DNA of 64,000 nt from Methylophilus sp. QUAN (lineage in GTDB: Bacteria > Pseudomonadota > Gammaproteobacteria > Burkholderiales > Methylophilaceae): contig NZ_JADKYT010000002.1 in NCBI RefSeq assembly GCF_015354445.1, positions 744,001-808,000 of the forward strand, read 5' to 3'. Shown here piece by piece: positions 1 to 9,187 of this stretch. The notes below the pieces were generated by a model, which did not search any database, had not been told where the DNA came from, and was given only the letters and a program-made list of their open reading frames with translations. The translations under genes and the position numbers were made by a program. Numbering within the stretch: position 1 is the first letter of the stretch; each line of letters starts with the position of its first letter.

Positions 1-402
1 ATGATTTGGATTGGACATACCCCAGGAATTAAAGCAACTCTGACAGCTCGAGAAAACTTGGAATGGCTGCAGTCTCTGCATAATAGATCTGCGAGTTCGG
101 AAATCCCCCTTGCATTAGAAAAGGTGGGCTTAAGAGACTTCGAAGACACCCCTTGCCATGCTCTGTCAGCCGGTCAACAACGTCGTGTAGCCCTGGCCCG
201 TCTTTACTTATCAAATCCAGCATCTTTGTGGGTGTTGGACGAACCATTTACTTGTCTAGACGCTGAAGCCATATGGCAGCTGGAAGCGCATTTGGAAACA
301 CATTGCCGTAATGGTGGACTGGTTGTTTTGACTACCCATCACGAATTGAACACCAGACCACACGCTTATTCTGGACTTGACTTGAGGCAGTACGCATCTT
401 GA
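1..402 (+). CDS. ccmA: CcmA, heme-exporter ATP-binding subunit (5' end missing)
   Basis: This is the C-terminal part of the ATPase subunit of the CcmABCD complex, which releases holo-CcmE from CcmC at the cytoplasmic membrane during cytochrome c maturation. The ABC signature (LSAGQQRR), the Walker B segment (LWVLDEPF) and the switch histidine (TTHH) are visible. Walker A is absent because the gene starts before the window; the ATG at position 1 lies mid-domain ([13 protein letters not shown] is an internal CcmA motif) and is not the start. The stop overlaps the start of ccmB. Identification is firm from the motifs and from the complete ccm operon that follows. Confidence 0.95.
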   Translation: MIWIGHTPGIKATLTARENLEWLQSLHNRSASSEIPLALEKVGLRDFEDTPCHALSAGQQRRVALARLYLSNPASLWVLDEPFTCLDAEAIWQLEAHLETHCRNGGLVVLTTHHELNTRPHAYSGLDLRQYAS

Positions 403-1070
403 ATAACCTATTCATTACCTCATTCCTTTATGAGTTACGCGTGCTGTTTCGACAACCGTCTGAACTCGTTAATCCCTTAGCATTTTTCACCCTGGTTGGA
501 TCTTTATTTCCGTTAGCCCTAGGCACTCAACCAGACTTTTTAAGAGCTTCCGCACCGGGTCTGTTATGGGTTTCTGCGCTACTCGCAGTGCTGTTGTCAC
601 TTGAAGGATTATTCCGATCGGACTTTGATGATGGTTCGCTTGAGCAATGGATTGTGTCGCCGAACTCATTAGCAATTCTAAGCCTGGCAAAAGTATCGGC
701 CAATTGGATTTGTACTGGCCTGTCATTAGTCGTGCTTGCTCCAGTCCTGGCTTTGATGCTGGGGCTTCCAGGTTACTGCCTTCCTGCATTGATGCTATCG
801 CTTTTATTAGGAACGCCAATCCTAAGTCTAATCGGTGCTATCGGAGCCGCTCTAACTGTAGGGCTCAGAAGAGGAGGGGTATTGCTAGCGCTTTTGATAC
901 TTCCCCTATATGTACCCGTCTTGATTTTGGGTTGCGGAGCAGTTGAGGCCTCGTTACAAGGCCTCCCCATCACTGCACATATACTTTGGCTGGCATGCCT
1001 CACGGTATTGGCAATTACCCTGACACCGTTTGCCATTGGCGCCAGCCTTTCAATTAGCGTTACCGAGTGA
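399..1070 (+). CDS. ccmB: CcmB, heme-exporter membrane subunit
   Basis: CcmB is the permease partner of CcmA. The 223-residue product is almost entirely hydrophobic with about six membrane segments, matching the family length of about 220. The likely start is a TTG at 399 that overlaps the ccmA stop, so the two are translationally coupled. The early segment [21 protein letters not shown] is characteristic of CcmB, although shown here only as position 8 to 28 of the protein. It acts in the inner membrane together with CcmA, CcmC and CcmD to load heme onto CcmE and release it. Confidence 0.94.
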   Translation: MNNLFITSFLYELRVLFRQPSELVNPLAFFTLVGSLFPLALGTQPDFLRASAPGLLWVSALLAVLLSLEGLFRSDFDDGSLEQWIVSPNSLAILSLAKVSANWICTGLSLVVLAPVLALMLGLPGYCLPALMLSLLLGTPILSLIGAIGAALTVGLRRGGVLLALLILPLYVPVLILGCGAVEASLQGLPITAHILWLACLTVLAITLTPFAIGASLSISVTE

Positions 1071-1087
1071 TTGAAAGGACATTGAAA

Positions 1088-1843
1088 ATGAATTGGGTTT
1101 GGCTACATAAATGGGGATCCCCAAAATGGTTTTATGCCTTAAGCGGCAGATATTTGCCATGGCTGACCATTACTAGCGTGGTTTTGTTAACTGTCGGCAT
1201 AGTATGGGGACTGTTTTTTGCACCTCCTGACTATCAACAAGGAAACAGTTTCCGCATCATCTACATCCATGTTCCAGCCGCCATATTGGCTCAGTCGATT
1301 TATGTCATGTTGGCGGTGGCTGGTGCGGTAGGCCTGATCTGGAAGATTAAACTTGCTGATATTGCCCTTCGCCAGGCTGCACCGATTGGCGTTTGGATGA
1401 CCGTCATCGCACTAATGACTGGCTCTATATGGGGCAAACCCACGTGGGGCGCTTACTGGGTCTGGGATGCTCGTCTCACATCCATGCTTATTCTGTTATT
1501 TCTTTATCTGGGCGTAATTGCACTGGGGCAAGCAATTACGAATCGTGATAATTCAGCACGGGCTTGTGCGGTCCTGTCCTTGGTCGGCGTGGTCAACATT
1601 CCAATTATCAAATACTCGGTTGAATGGTGGAACACCTTGCATCAATCAGCCAGTTTCTCATTCACTCAAAAACCAGCAATGCCAACCCAGATGTGGTTTC
1701 CATTATTACTGACTGTAATAGGTTTTTATTGTTATTTCGGTGCGATGTTGTTCATGCGCATGCGACTTGAAGTGTTACAACGTGAAAACGGCAGCCAATG
1801 GTCTACAACTGAAATTGACAGACTCATAGGAGAGCATAAATGA
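1088..1843 (+). CDS. ccmC: CcmC, heme handling protein
   Basis: CcmC binds periplasmic heme and attaches it to CcmE. It has six membrane segments and the tryptophan-rich WWD-type motif (WGAYWVWDARLTS), which is the heme-presenting segment. I place the start at ATG 1088 because AAAGGA lies 8 bases upstream; a GTG at 1067 in the same frame overlaps the ccmB stop and would add seven residues. The stop overlaps the ccmD start (ATGA). The length of about 251 residues fits the family. Confidence 0.94.
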   Translation: MNWVWLHKWGSPKWFYALSGRYLPWLTITSVVLLTVGIVWGLFFAPPDYQQGNSFRIIYIHVPAAILAQSIYVMLAVAGAVGLIWKIKLADIALRQAAPIGVWMTVIALMTGSIWGKPTWGAYWVWDARLTSMLILLFLYLGVIALGQAITNRDNSARACAVLSLVGVVNIPIIKYSVEWWNTLHQSASFSFTQKPAMPTQMWFPLLLTVIGFYCYFGAMLFMRMRLEVLQRENGSQWSTTEIDRLIGEHK

Positions 1844-2010
1844 GTTCCTTCATATCTAGTCTTGCTATGGGAGGTCATGGAGGTTATGTCTGGACTGCCT
1901 ACGGACTATGCATTTTTTTAATGCTACTAAACGTAGTCTTAACCTTCATGGCACGCCGGCGCTATTTGGATCAGTTATCTAAACGCAGGCAAAGAGAAGC
2001 ATCACGATGA
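1840..2010 (+). CDS. ccmD: CcmD, small heme-exporter subunit
   Basis: This 56-residue protein has one membrane segment (roughly residues 17-37) followed by a basic tail ([14 protein letters not shown]), the standard CcmD layout. CcmD is needed for release of holo-CcmE from the CcmABC complex. Its start overlaps the end of ccmC by 4 bases and its stop overlaps the start of ccmE by 4 bases, so it is embedded in a translationally coupled string. The gene is short and easily missed; position, length and topology make the call secure although the family is weakly conserved. Confidence 0.9.
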   Translation: MSSFISSLAMGGHGGYVWTAYGLCIFLMLLNVVLTFMARRRYLDQLSKRRQREASR

Positions 2011-2474
2011 CTCCGATCCGTAAAAGAAGACTTGGCAAGATATTTCTACTAGTTTGCGGTGTAAGCACGGCCTTGGGTCTGGCACTCACAGCTCTTCAAG
2101 AGAATATCAACCTATTCTTCACGCCCAGCCAAATCATTGCTGGTGAGGTTCCCGAGGGGATTTTTATACGAGCCGGAGGGTTAGTGGAAAAAGGGTCATT
2201 GGTTCGCACTACAGACTCTCTTGAATTGCAATTCAGTATTACTGATGGCGATCGCAATATCCTCGTGAAGTACAAAGGCATCCTCCCGGATCTTTTCCGT
2301 GAAGGGCAGGGGGTCGTTGCACTGGGCAAACTTAACCAGGATAAGGTGCTTCAGGCCGATCAGATTTTGGCAAAGCATGATGAGAACTATATGCCACCTG
2401 AGGCTGCACATGCTTTGAAAGAAGCAAGCGCAGCTAATCAACTGACTAAACCGTTAGAGGATAATGGTAAATGA
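2007..2474 (+). CDS. ccmE: CcmE, periplasmic heme chaperone
   Basis: CcmE binds heme covalently through a histidine and passes it to CcmF/CcmH. The 155-residue product starts with a basic stretch and one membrane anchor (about residues 11-30), followed by an OB-fold domain. The heme-binding motif is visible near residues 125-133 ([12 protein letters not shown]), with the histidine and tyrosine of the HxxxY form. The gene overlaps ccmD and ccmF by 4 bases at each end. Confidence 0.96.
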   Translation: MTPIRKRRLGKIFLLVCGVSTALGLALTALQENINLFFTPSQIIAGEVPEGIFIRAGGLVEKGSLVRTTDSLELQFSITDGDRNILVKYKGILPDLFREGQGVVALGKLNQDKVLQADQILAKHDENYMPPEAAHALKEASAANQLTKPLEDNGK

Positions 2475-4441
2475 TTCCAGAACTTGGTTTACTCTCCCTG
2501 ATCCTGGCACTTTGCATAGCAGTCATGCAAGCCATCATTCCATTACTGGGCGCAGCTTATAAAGACCCACAGTGGATGGGGCTGGCCAAGTCTGCATCTT
2601 GGGGTCAACTCACTTTCATAACGTTTTCGTTCGCTTGTTTAGGCTATTCCTTGCTGACGGACGACTTTTCAGTAGCGTACGTTGCCCACAACTCCAACAG
2701 TTTGCTGCCCTGGTACTATAAGTTCAGCGCTATCTGGGCCGCACATGAAGGATCATTGCTCTTGTGGGTCTGGATTCTTTCATTTTGGATGACTGCCGTC
2801 TCTCTGAGCGGAAAGCAGTTGCCCGAAAGCATGCTTGCCCGAGTATTAGCTGTGATGAGTATGATCAGTATTGGTTTTTTATTATTACTGATCATTACCT
2901 CAAATCCATTCTCTCGCTTGCTTTTAAATACTCCCGTGGAAGGTCAGGATCTAAACCCTCTCTTGCAGCATATAGGCCTGATCTTCCATCCGCCTATCTT
3001 GTATACGGGATATGTTGGATTTTCAGTGGTATTTGCTTTTGCTATTGCCGCACTATTGGACGGTAGGCTGGATGGTGCATGGGCACGATGGTCGCGCCCA
3101 TGGACGTTGACCGCTTGGGCATTCCTGGGCATGGGCATCACACTGGGCTCCTGGTGGGCTTATGCCGAGCTAGGGTGGGGAAGCTGGTGGTTTTGGGATC
3201 CAGTGGAAAATGCATCATTCATGCCCTGGTTAGTTGGTGCAGCTCTAATACATTCCCTGGTGGCAACGGAGAAGCGTGGCACGTTTAAAAGTTGGACCGT
3301 ATTAATGGCTATAGCAACATTCTCGTTGAGTTTGCTGGGTACATTTCTGGTTCGATCCGGGGTACTGACCTCTGTGCATGCATTTGCCGCTGATCCAGCC
3401 AGGGGAGTATTCGTACTGACGTTTCTTCTCCTTGTGATTGGGGGTTCTTTAACTTTATTTGCTGTCCGGGCGCCAACACTCAAAAGCCATATTGGTTTCG
3501 GCTTGCTGTCGAGAGAGACACTACTCTTGGTCAACAATGTGTTACTAACAGTGGCAGCTGGAACTATCTTGCTGGGAACCCTTTATCCGCTAATTTTGGA
3601 TGCCTTGATTGGGACTAAGCTTTCTGTAGGTCCTCCGTACTTCAACTTCATGTTTGTGCCCACTATGGCATTACTGATGATCGCTGTTGCGATAGGTGTC
3701 CTTACCAAGTGGAAAGACACTTCGTTTAATAAACTTAAGCATTTGCTTACCCCAATACTATTCATCAGTTTCTTTCTCGCAGCCGTAGTAGCAATGCTGC
3801 AGCAACGATTGAATCTGGCGGCAGTAAGCTGCGTGTTACTGGCAAGCATTGTTATCTTGGCAGGTGTACGGGACATCTTCGACAAAACACGACACAGAGG
3901 GCTACTTAAAGGTATAGCTGGACTTGGCAGGAGCTATTGGAGCATGCAACTAGCGCATTTGGGTTTTGTAGTCTGCGCAGTTGGTGCTGTACTCGCTACG
4001 ATTGGTAGCTCGGAACGGGAAGCCCGGATGGTACCTGGTTCAGCCATTGAATTAGAAGGTTATTACTTTCAGTTTGAAGGAACCCGTCAATCTCAGGGCC
4101 CCAATTACATTTCTGATCTAGGGCTCGTCAAAGTTCTACGCGATGGTCAAGAGGTTGCCGTGCTTCATCCCGAAAAGCGTATATATCCAACCAGACAGTC
4201 CGTCATGACTGAAGCAGGAATTCAGGCCGGCTTTATTCGTGATTACTTTGTCGCGTTGGGAGAGCCTCTGGGTGGTGGCGCTTGGGCGGTAAGGGTGCAA
4301 ATAAAACCGTTTGTACGCTGGATATGGTTTGGTGCACTTATGATGGCACTTGGAGGACTAATGGCCGCAAGCGATGGTCGCTATCGCATGCTAAGCCGCC
4401 TTCGCAGCTTTGGAAGTCGTGCATTTGGTACGCAATCATGA
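2471..4441 (+). CDS. ccmF: CcmF, cytochrome c heme lyase subunit
   Basis: CcmF is the large membrane protein that takes heme from CcmE and, with CcmH and CcmI, ligates it to the CXXCH motif of apocytochromes. The 656-residue product has many membrane segments and the conserved WWD domain ([17 protein letters not shown], about residues 236-252), together with the HPP-type motif [14 protein letters not shown] near residue 170. The length is normal. It overlaps ccmE and ccmG by 4 bases. A large periplasmic loop lies near the C-terminus before the last membrane segment. Confidence 0.97.
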   Translation: MIPELGLLSLILALCIAVMQAIIPLLGAAYKDPQWMGLAKSASWGQLTFITFSFACLGYSLLTDDFSVAYVAHNSNSLLPWYYKFSAIWAAHEGSLLLWVWILSFWMTAVSLSGKQLPESMLARVLAVMSMISIGFLLLLIITSNPFSRLLLNTPVEGQDLNPLLQHIGLIFHPPILYTGYVGFSVVFAFAIAALLDGRLDGAWARWSRPWTLTAWAFLGMGITLGSWWAYAELGWGSWWFWDPVENASFMPWLVGAALIHSLVATEKRGTFKSWTVLMAIATFSLSLLGTFLVRSGVLTSVHAFAADPARGVFVLTFLLLVIGGSLTLFAVRAPTLKSHIGFGLLSRETLLLVNNVLLTVAAGTILLGTLYPLILDALIGTKLSVGPPYFNFMFVPTMALLMIAVAIGVLTKWKDTSFNKLKHLLTPILFISFFLAAVVAMLQQRLNLAAVSCVLLASIVILAGVRDIFDKTRHRGLLKGIAGLGRSYWSMQLAHLGFVVCAVGAVLATIGSSEREARMVPGSAIELEGYYFQFEGTRQSQGPNYISDLGLVKVLRDGQEVAVLHPEKRIYPTRQSVMTEAGIQAGFIRDYFVALGEPLGGGAWAVRVQIKPFVRWIWFGALMMALGGLMAASDGRYRMLSRLRSFGSRAFGTQS

Positions 4442-4977
4442 AGCGCTTATTACTTCTATTGCCCCTCGGGTTATTCCTTGTCTTGGCCGCGGTACTCTAC
4501 CGAGGACTGTTTCTTGATCCATCTCGTTTGCCATCGCCCCTGATTGGCAAACCAGTTCCAAGCTTCTTGCTTTCCTCGACCAATGATTCTTCACTGAGCC
4601 TCACTCAAGATGACTTAAAAGGATCTCCAGCTCTAATCAATGTCTGGGGAACCTGGTGTCCTTCCTGCCGTGAAGAACATGCCGTACTAAACGCCTTAGC
4701 CAAACAGGGCGTGATCATCTACGGCATAAATTACAAAGATGACCGAGCAGATGCTCAACGTTGGCTAAAAAACTTACAAAACCCTTATCGACTAACCATT
4801 CACGATGCTGACGGCTCCTTGGGCTTGAATCTGGGTGTTTATGGTGCACCTGAGACTTTTTTAATAGATTCAAAAGGCATCATCAGAGATAAATATGTAG
4901 GTGCCATAGATATGCGTGTCTGGCATGAAAAGCTCGAACCTATCTACCATAAACTCGTAGCGGAGAATAAACAATGA
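4438..4977 (+). CDS. ccmG: CcmG (DsbE), periplasmic thioredoxin-like reductase
   Basis: CcmG keeps apocytochrome c cysteines reduced for heme attachment. The product of 179 residues begins with a membrane anchor (residues 3-22) and carries a thioredoxin fold with the active-site motif WCPSC and the following cis-proline segment (YGAPETF). The start is ATG 4438, which overlaps the ccmF stop; a longer open frame reaching back to 4282 lies inside ccmF and is rejected because it lacks the normal anchor at its N-terminus. It overlaps ccmH by 4 bases. Confidence 0.95.
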   Translation: MKRLLLLLPLGLFLVLAAVLYRGLFLDPSRLPSPLIGKPVPSFLLSSTNDSSLSLTQDDLKGSPALINVWGTWCPSCREEHAVLNALAKQGVIIYGINYKDDRADAQRWLKNLQNPYRLTIHDADGSLGLNLGVYGAPETFLIDSKGIIRDKYVGAIDMRVWHEKLEPIYHKLVAENKQ

Positions 4978-5462
4978 GGCGATTATCTCTCGCATTTGTT
5001 TTAATGGCCAGCATGTATGGCTCAAATGGGTTAGCAAAAAGTTCTTCTCTGAACTCGGATGATATCTTGCTCCAGCGTTATCACGATCTCACACTGGTTC
5101 TCCGGTGCCCGAAATGCCAGAACCAAAACATAGCAGAATCTGGTTCACCCATCGCTGAGGACCTGCGATTTGAAATTAATCGCATGCTTAAAGCCGGTAA
5201 ATCTAATGAGCAAATCATAGATTTCATGGTGGGTAGATATGGTGAATATGTTCTATACGATCCTAAGCTGTCATCTAAGACACTACCGCTTTATTTAGGT
5301 CCAGTTGTAATGATGTTATCGGGATGTCTTGCAGTGGCAGCCATTGTATCGGTGAGGCGACGAGACCGATTCAAAGGGGAGCGACTACTTTCCGAGGATG
5401 AGCAACTTCGCCTCATCAGCCTTTTAAATGATGCAGCGCAATCAAGTGAGAAGCAGTCATGA
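4974..5462 (+). CDS. ccmH: CcmH, cytochrome c maturation thiol protein
   Basis: CcmH acts with CcmG and CcmF in handling apocytochrome thiols. It has a signal sequence, the conserved redox motif LRCPKCQNQNIAES near residues 43-56, and a C-terminal membrane anchor (about residues 106-126). The length of 162 residues corresponds to the short form of CcmH without the fused TPR domain, and the TPR partner is encoded separately by the next gene. It overlaps both neighbours by 4 bases. Confidence 0.95.
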   Translation: MRRLSLAFVLMASMYGSNGLAKSSSLNSDDILLQRYHDLTLVLRCPKCQNQNIAESGSPIAEDLRFEINRMLKAGKSNEQIIDFMVGRYGEYVLYDPKLSSKTLPLYLGPVVMMLSGCLAVAAIVSVRRRDRFKGERLLSEDEQLRLISLLNDAAQSSEKQS

Positions 5463-6286
5463 ACACGTTCTGGTTTTATGCATGGAGTTTGTGCTTTGTT
5501 TCATTAGCATTCGTTTTAGTACCACTGATGCGCTGTTTTAAAAACAATCATCAAATAAACCGCACGGACGTCAATACCAAGCTCTATCTAGATCGACTTC
5601 ATGAGCTGGAGGCTCTCTATAAAACTGGCCTTCTGACCTTAGAACAACTGGAAGCGGGGGAGTCTGAACTAGGACGCGAACTTTTACAGGACGCACATAT
5701 TTCGGATTCGCCATCCATCGACTCTTTGGGGAGGCCGCTTCCGATTCTAGTGAGCCTGTCTTTGCCCTTCATTGCTGTTTTTCTATACACACAGTGGGGC
5801 GCCCAGGACCAAATTTTAGCAGCTCGAAATCAACAAACTCAGCCTCGACAGGGGATTGAGAAAACGATCGCTCATCTGGAAACTTTGCTGAAGGAAAACC
5901 CCGACTCCGGTGAGGGCTGGACACTATTAGGACGGGCATATATGCAAGATGAACGTCTGGATGATGCAGTACGCGCTTTCGAAAAGGCTGCTTCCATAGA
6001 CGGAAGATCGCCAGAGTTGTTGGGGCGTCAAGCCCAGGCATTGTACTTCTCCGGCGGCAAACGTTGGACTCCCCAACTGCAATCAATGATTGAAGAGGCT
6101 TTAGCTAGTAATCCTCAAGAACTAATCAGCCTTAAATTAGCCGGCACTGCCGCATTTCAGGAAGGCCGTTTCGAAGATGCAGCAATGTATTGGGAACAAC
6201 TGCTTGCTGCTTTACCTGAAGTAAATGCATCCCGTGCTTCAGTTGCTGCTGACATAAAAAAAGCTCATCAATTAGCAATTAAATAA
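5459..6286 (+). CDS. ccmI: CcmI, apocytochrome c chaperone with TPR domain
   Basis: CcmI binds the C-terminal part of apocytochrome c and delivers it to the CcmFH lyase. The N-terminus has two membrane segments (about residues 3-22 and 92-106) separated by a cytoplasmic loop with the conserved YLDRLHELEALYKTGLLT stretch, and the C-terminal half contains TPR helices (GWTLLGRAYMQDERLDDAVRA). It is the last gene of the operon; a gap of about 100 bases follows before the unrelated nitroreductase. Confidence 0.92.
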   Translation: MNTFWFYAWSLCFVSLAFVLVPLMRCFKNNHQINRTDVNTKLYLDRLHELEALYKTGLLTLEQLEAGESELGRELLQDAHISDSPSIDSLGRPLPILVSLSLPFIAVFLYTQWGAQDQILAARNQQTQPRQGIEKTIAHLETLLKENPDSGEGWTLLGRAYMQDERLDDAVRAFEKAASIDGRSPELLGRQAQALYFSGGKRWTPQLQSMIEEALASNPQELISLKLAGTAAFQEGRFEDAAMYWEQLLAALPEVNASRASVAADIKKAHQLAIK

Positions 6287-6388
6287 CTTTTTCGGGGGAA
6301 TTAAAAACGCGTAAATCATGAATGTAAATCGATTTTCATTACAAAAAATCCAAACTCTCAACATGTTTTTTATTTTACTGGAGGCCAA

Positions 6389-7024
6389 ATGAACCACGGA
6401 ATCACCATGACTAACCCTGTCATCGAAACTTTGTTAAGTCGCAGCGCGGCAAAATACTATGACCCTGAAGCTACTTTGAGTGATGACCAAATCCGCCAAT
6501 TAGTTGAAATTGGTACTTCAGCACCGACATCATTTCATCTTCAAAACTGGCGTTTTATCGCGGTACGGAGCCGGGAAGCTAAAGCTCGTTTGAGCCCTAT
6601 CGCTTGGAGTCAACCTCCCATTATGGAAGCATCTGTAACCTTCATCATCTGTGGGCAGCTGGCAGACGCTAGCGTAATTCCTGCGCGCTTGGCTCCATTA
6701 GTTGAAATGGGAGTCATGCCGGCATCCATGGTACAAGAATGGGAAACCCCAGCTCGAGATCTCTACCAGAACTTCCCACAACGCCAAAGAGACGAGGCTG
6801 TTAGAACAGGAACCTTTGGTGCGGCAGCGATTATTTATGCAGCGCGCTCTATGAATCTGGGTTCGACTCCAATGATTGGGTTCGATGCGGACGCCGTACA
6901 TCGTGAATTTAATCTTGCTCCCAACGAAGTGCCTGTAATGCTTCTTTCAATTGGTGCTGAGCGTTCAGGAAACTGGGCGCAAAAACCACGTCGTCCTGTA
7001 AAAGAAGTTTTGGACTTCATGTAA
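6389..7024 (+). CDS. Nitroreductase family protein
   Basis: This 211-residue protein is an FMN-dependent NAD(P)H oxidoreductase of the nitroreductase family. The N-terminal RSAAKYYDPEATLSDDQI segment and the TSAPTSFHLQNWRF segment correspond to the FMN-binding region of the family, and PMIGFDADAVHREF is the conserved motif near the C-terminus. The start at 6389 has a good ribosome site (GGAGGCC just upstream). The in vivo substrate cannot be read from sequence. It opens a stretch of redox and stress genes that differ from the core operon before it. Confidence 0.85.
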   Translation: MNHGITMTNPVIETLLSRSAAKYYDPEATLSDDQIRQLVEIGTSAPTSFHLQNWRFIAVRSREAKARLSPIAWSQPPIMEASVTFIICGQLADASVIPARLAPLVEMGVMPASMVQEWETPARDLYQNFPQRQRDEAVRTGTFGAAAIIYAARSMNLGSTPMIGFDADAVHREFNLAPNEVPVMLLSIGAERSGNWAQKPRRPVKEVLDFM

Positions 7025-7086
7025 ATATACTCCTAATGTCCAGTACTCAACTAATACCACGTGTGGATTCAAAATGATCACTCCGA

Positions 7087-7112
7087 CGCACAACAAGGAA
7101 AATTATTGTGCG
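7087..7112. other. Inverted repeat downstream of nitroreductase gene
   Basis: CGCACAA and TTGTGCG form a 7-bp perfect inverted repeat with a 12-base loop in the 233-base gap between the nitroreductase and the first AhpD-like gene. No T-run follows directly, so it may be a weak terminator or an operator. Confidence 0.35.
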
Positions 7113-7257
7113 GCATTTGATCCTTTTGAGCCTTTTTTTGAGAATTTTCAGTCTCGAAAATACCTGTATGGACGCCTAAAGTAGAGGCTCTTGAACGGGA
7201 AATATTACTGACACATTTCCTGTTTACTGATCGAATGACTCATAACTGGAGATACTC

Positions 7258-7803
7258 ATGACAAGAGCTACTGTTTTAACACCTGATCAAGTTCCTGCTC
7301 AATCTAAGCAGACACTAGACATGTTTACTAAAAATATTGGATTCACTCCAAGCATGATGACTATATTTGCGCAAAGTCCGATTGCTTTTAACGCCTGGGC
7401 TACGTTGCTCGGATCATTGAGCAAAGCCCTGGATGTAAAAACAAGAGACAGTATTGGTCTTGCTGTATCAGAAGTGAATGGATGCAACTATTGCCTTTCT
7501 GTGCACAGTTTTACTGCTCAACATATGGCTAAATTATCTCCAGAAGAAATCATACTGGCTAGAAAAGGTCATGCGAATGACCCTCAAAGAAATGCGGCAG
7601 TTCAGTTCGCTCGAAAAGTCGTAGAGAAACGTGGCCGGGTGAGTGATGAAGACTTCGAAGAAATCCGGGATGCAGGTTACACCGATGCAAATGTTATGGA
7701 AATTGTATCCCTGGTCGCCATGTATTCACTCACAAACTTCATCAACAATGTTTTCGATCCCGAGAAAGATTTTCCGCCTGTTGAAGTAGCTGGTTCAATT
7801 TAA
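7258..7803 (+). CDS. AhpD-like / carboxymuconolactone decarboxylase family protein, copy 1
   Basis: The 181-residue protein has the AhpD-like core with the redox motif Cys76-x-x-Cys79-x-x-x-His83 (NGCNYCLSVH). Members reduce peroxides or act as thiol-dependent detoxifying enzymes. The N-terminal segment (TLDMFTKNIGFTPSM) and C-terminal segment (NNVFDPEKDFPP) are shared almost exactly with the next gene, so the two are tandem paralogues. A ribosome site (ACTGGAGA) precedes the ATG. The specific substrate is unknown. Confidence 0.85.
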   Translation: MTRATVLTPDQVPAQSKQTLDMFTKNIGFTPSMMTIFAQSPIAFNAWATLLGSLSKALDVKTRDSIGLAVSEVNGCNYCLSVHSFTAQHMAKLSPEEIILARKGHANDPQRNAAVQFARKVVEKRGRVSDEDFEEIRDAGYTDANVMEIVSLVAMYSLTNFINNVFDPEKDFPPVEVAGSI

Positions 7804-7820
7804 ACCAGGTCCTAAAACGA

Positions 7821-7843
7821 CCTCTTTAGAAGTTTTAAAGAGG
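7821..7843 (+). other. Hairpin between tandem AhpD-like genes
   Basis: CCTCTTTA and TAAAGAGG form an 8-bp stem with a 7-base loop in the 83-base gap between the two paralogues. It could reduce read-through or stabilise the upstream message; there is no T-run. Confidence 0.4.
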
Positions 7844-7886
7844 ACACTCATGGACAGGAAGCAAGCTAACAGATTAAGGAAACTCA

Positions 7887-8429
7887 ATGCAAAGAACAGC
7901 TTCACCCACGCTTGAACTAGTCCCGGCAGAATCGAAACCAACGCTTGATTTATTTACTAATCACTTAGGGTTCACGCCGAATATGTTGATGCTTTTCGCG
8001 CAGAGCCCGATTGCCTTTAACGCATGGTTTGGGCTTCGGACTGCTTTAAACAGAACGCTAGATATGAAAACTCGCGAGGCTATCAGTCTGATCGTGTCTG
8101 AAGTGAACGGATGCAACTATTGCCTTGCTGTCCACACCTATGCAGCCAATTTGGTCAAGATGCCGGCAGAAGAAATTATTTTGGCTCGAAAAGGCATGTC
8201 CAACGATCCGAAGCGGGATGCAGCGGTTAAATTTGCACGCAAAGTAATAGAACAACGTGGAATTGTTACTGACGCTGAATTCAAGGCAATACGCGAAGCA
8301 GATTTTTCAGAAGCAAACATTCTTGAAATTATCTCGTTGGTGGCAATGTTTTCACTAACCAATTTCTTTAACAATGTTTTCGATCCTGAAAAGGATTACC
8401 CACCGGTGCCGCCAGCGGGATCATTATGA
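7887..8429 (+). CDS. AhpD-like / carboxymuconolactone decarboxylase family protein, copy 2
   Basis: This is a tandem paralogue of the gene at 7258, of near-identical length (180 residues), with the same motif at the same positions (Cys76, Cys79, His83) and the same PEKDYPP end. Retention of both active-site cysteines suggests both copies function. It is followed 25 bases later by a glutathione transferase gene, so thiol-based detoxification is the common theme; the substrate is not known. Confidence 0.85.
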   Translation: MQRTASPTLELVPAESKPTLDLFTNHLGFTPNMLMLFAQSPIAFNAWFGLRTALNRTLDMKTREAISLIVSEVNGCNYCLAVHTYAANLVKMPAEEIILARKGMSNDPKRDAAVKFARKVIEQRGIVTDAEFKAIREADFSEANILEIISLVAMFSLTNFFNNVFDPEKDYPPVPPAGSL

Positions 8430-8454
8430 ATAGCAATAATACTGGAGATATACT

Positions 8455-9147
8455 TTGACTTTAGATCATCCTATTTTTACTCGCTGGCCGGCGAAATATC
8501 CTCACCTGCTACAACTCTTTTCGTTGCCTACACCCAACGGCGTGAAGGTCGGGATTATGCTGGAAGAAACTGGCCTCGAGTATGAGGCTCATCGAATCGA
8601 CATTACTTCAAATGAAAGCCATGAGGCGGCTTTTCTTGCGCTCAATCCTAATGGCAAGATTCCCGCAATTTACGATCCAAATGTACCGAATGGAAAGCCG
8701 CTTGCATTGTTTGAGTCCGGTGCAATCCTTATCTACCTAGCAGAAAAGACAGGCCAATTTCTTTCTGCAGACCCTCATTTACGCTATGAAACTATTCAAT
8801 GGTTAATGTGGCAAATGGGAGGAGTAGGGCCTATGTTTGGCCAGGTTGGGTTCTTTAACAAATTTGCCGGTAAGGACTTTGAAGATAAAAGACCGCTAAA
8901 CCGGTATGTCACAGAATCAACCAAGCTATTAAAGGTTCTTGATGATCGACTAGACGGCCGTGATTGGGTCATGGGCGGCGATTTCACCATAGCAGATATT
9001 TCACTCTTAGGATGGGTCCGTAATTTGATCGGCTTTTACGAGGCGCGTGATCTTGTCCATTTCGACCAGTTCGTTCATGTTCAATCTTGGCTAAAAAGGG
9101 GTCTTAATCGCCCCGCAGTGCAACGAGGTCTGCTAGTGACGGCATGA
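8455..9147 (+). CDS. Glutathione S-transferase family protein
   Basis: The 230-residue protein has an N-terminal thioredoxin-like GST domain (TPNGVKVGIMLEETGLEYE, NPNGKIPAIYDP, ESGAILIYLAEK) and a helical C-terminal domain (DFTIADISLLGW), most similar in layout to the YghU/YfcG group, which has disulfide-bond reductase activity with glutathione. The start is a TTG at 8455 preceded by CTGGAGA. It is probably co-transcribed with the two AhpD-like genes. Confidence 0.88.
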   Translation: MTLDHPIFTRWPAKYPHLLQLFSLPTPNGVKVGIMLEETGLEYEAHRIDITSNESHEAAFLALNPNGKIPAIYDPNVPNGKPLALFESGAILIYLAEKTGQFLSADPHLRYETIQWLMWQMGGVGPMFGQVGFFNKFAGKDFEDKRPLNRYVTESTKLLKVLDDRLDGRDWVMGGDFTIADISLLGWVRNLIGFYEARDLVHFDQFVHVQSWLKRGLNRPAVQRGLLVTA

Positions 9148-9187
9148 TCGAATTTAATTAACTCTCTTACCTATAAATATGTGATTA

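Noticed and set aside
4282..4437. Extended N-terminus of ccmG
   Set aside because: This part lies inside ccmF; ATG 4438 gives a normal membrane anchor and the 4-base overlap used throughout the operon.
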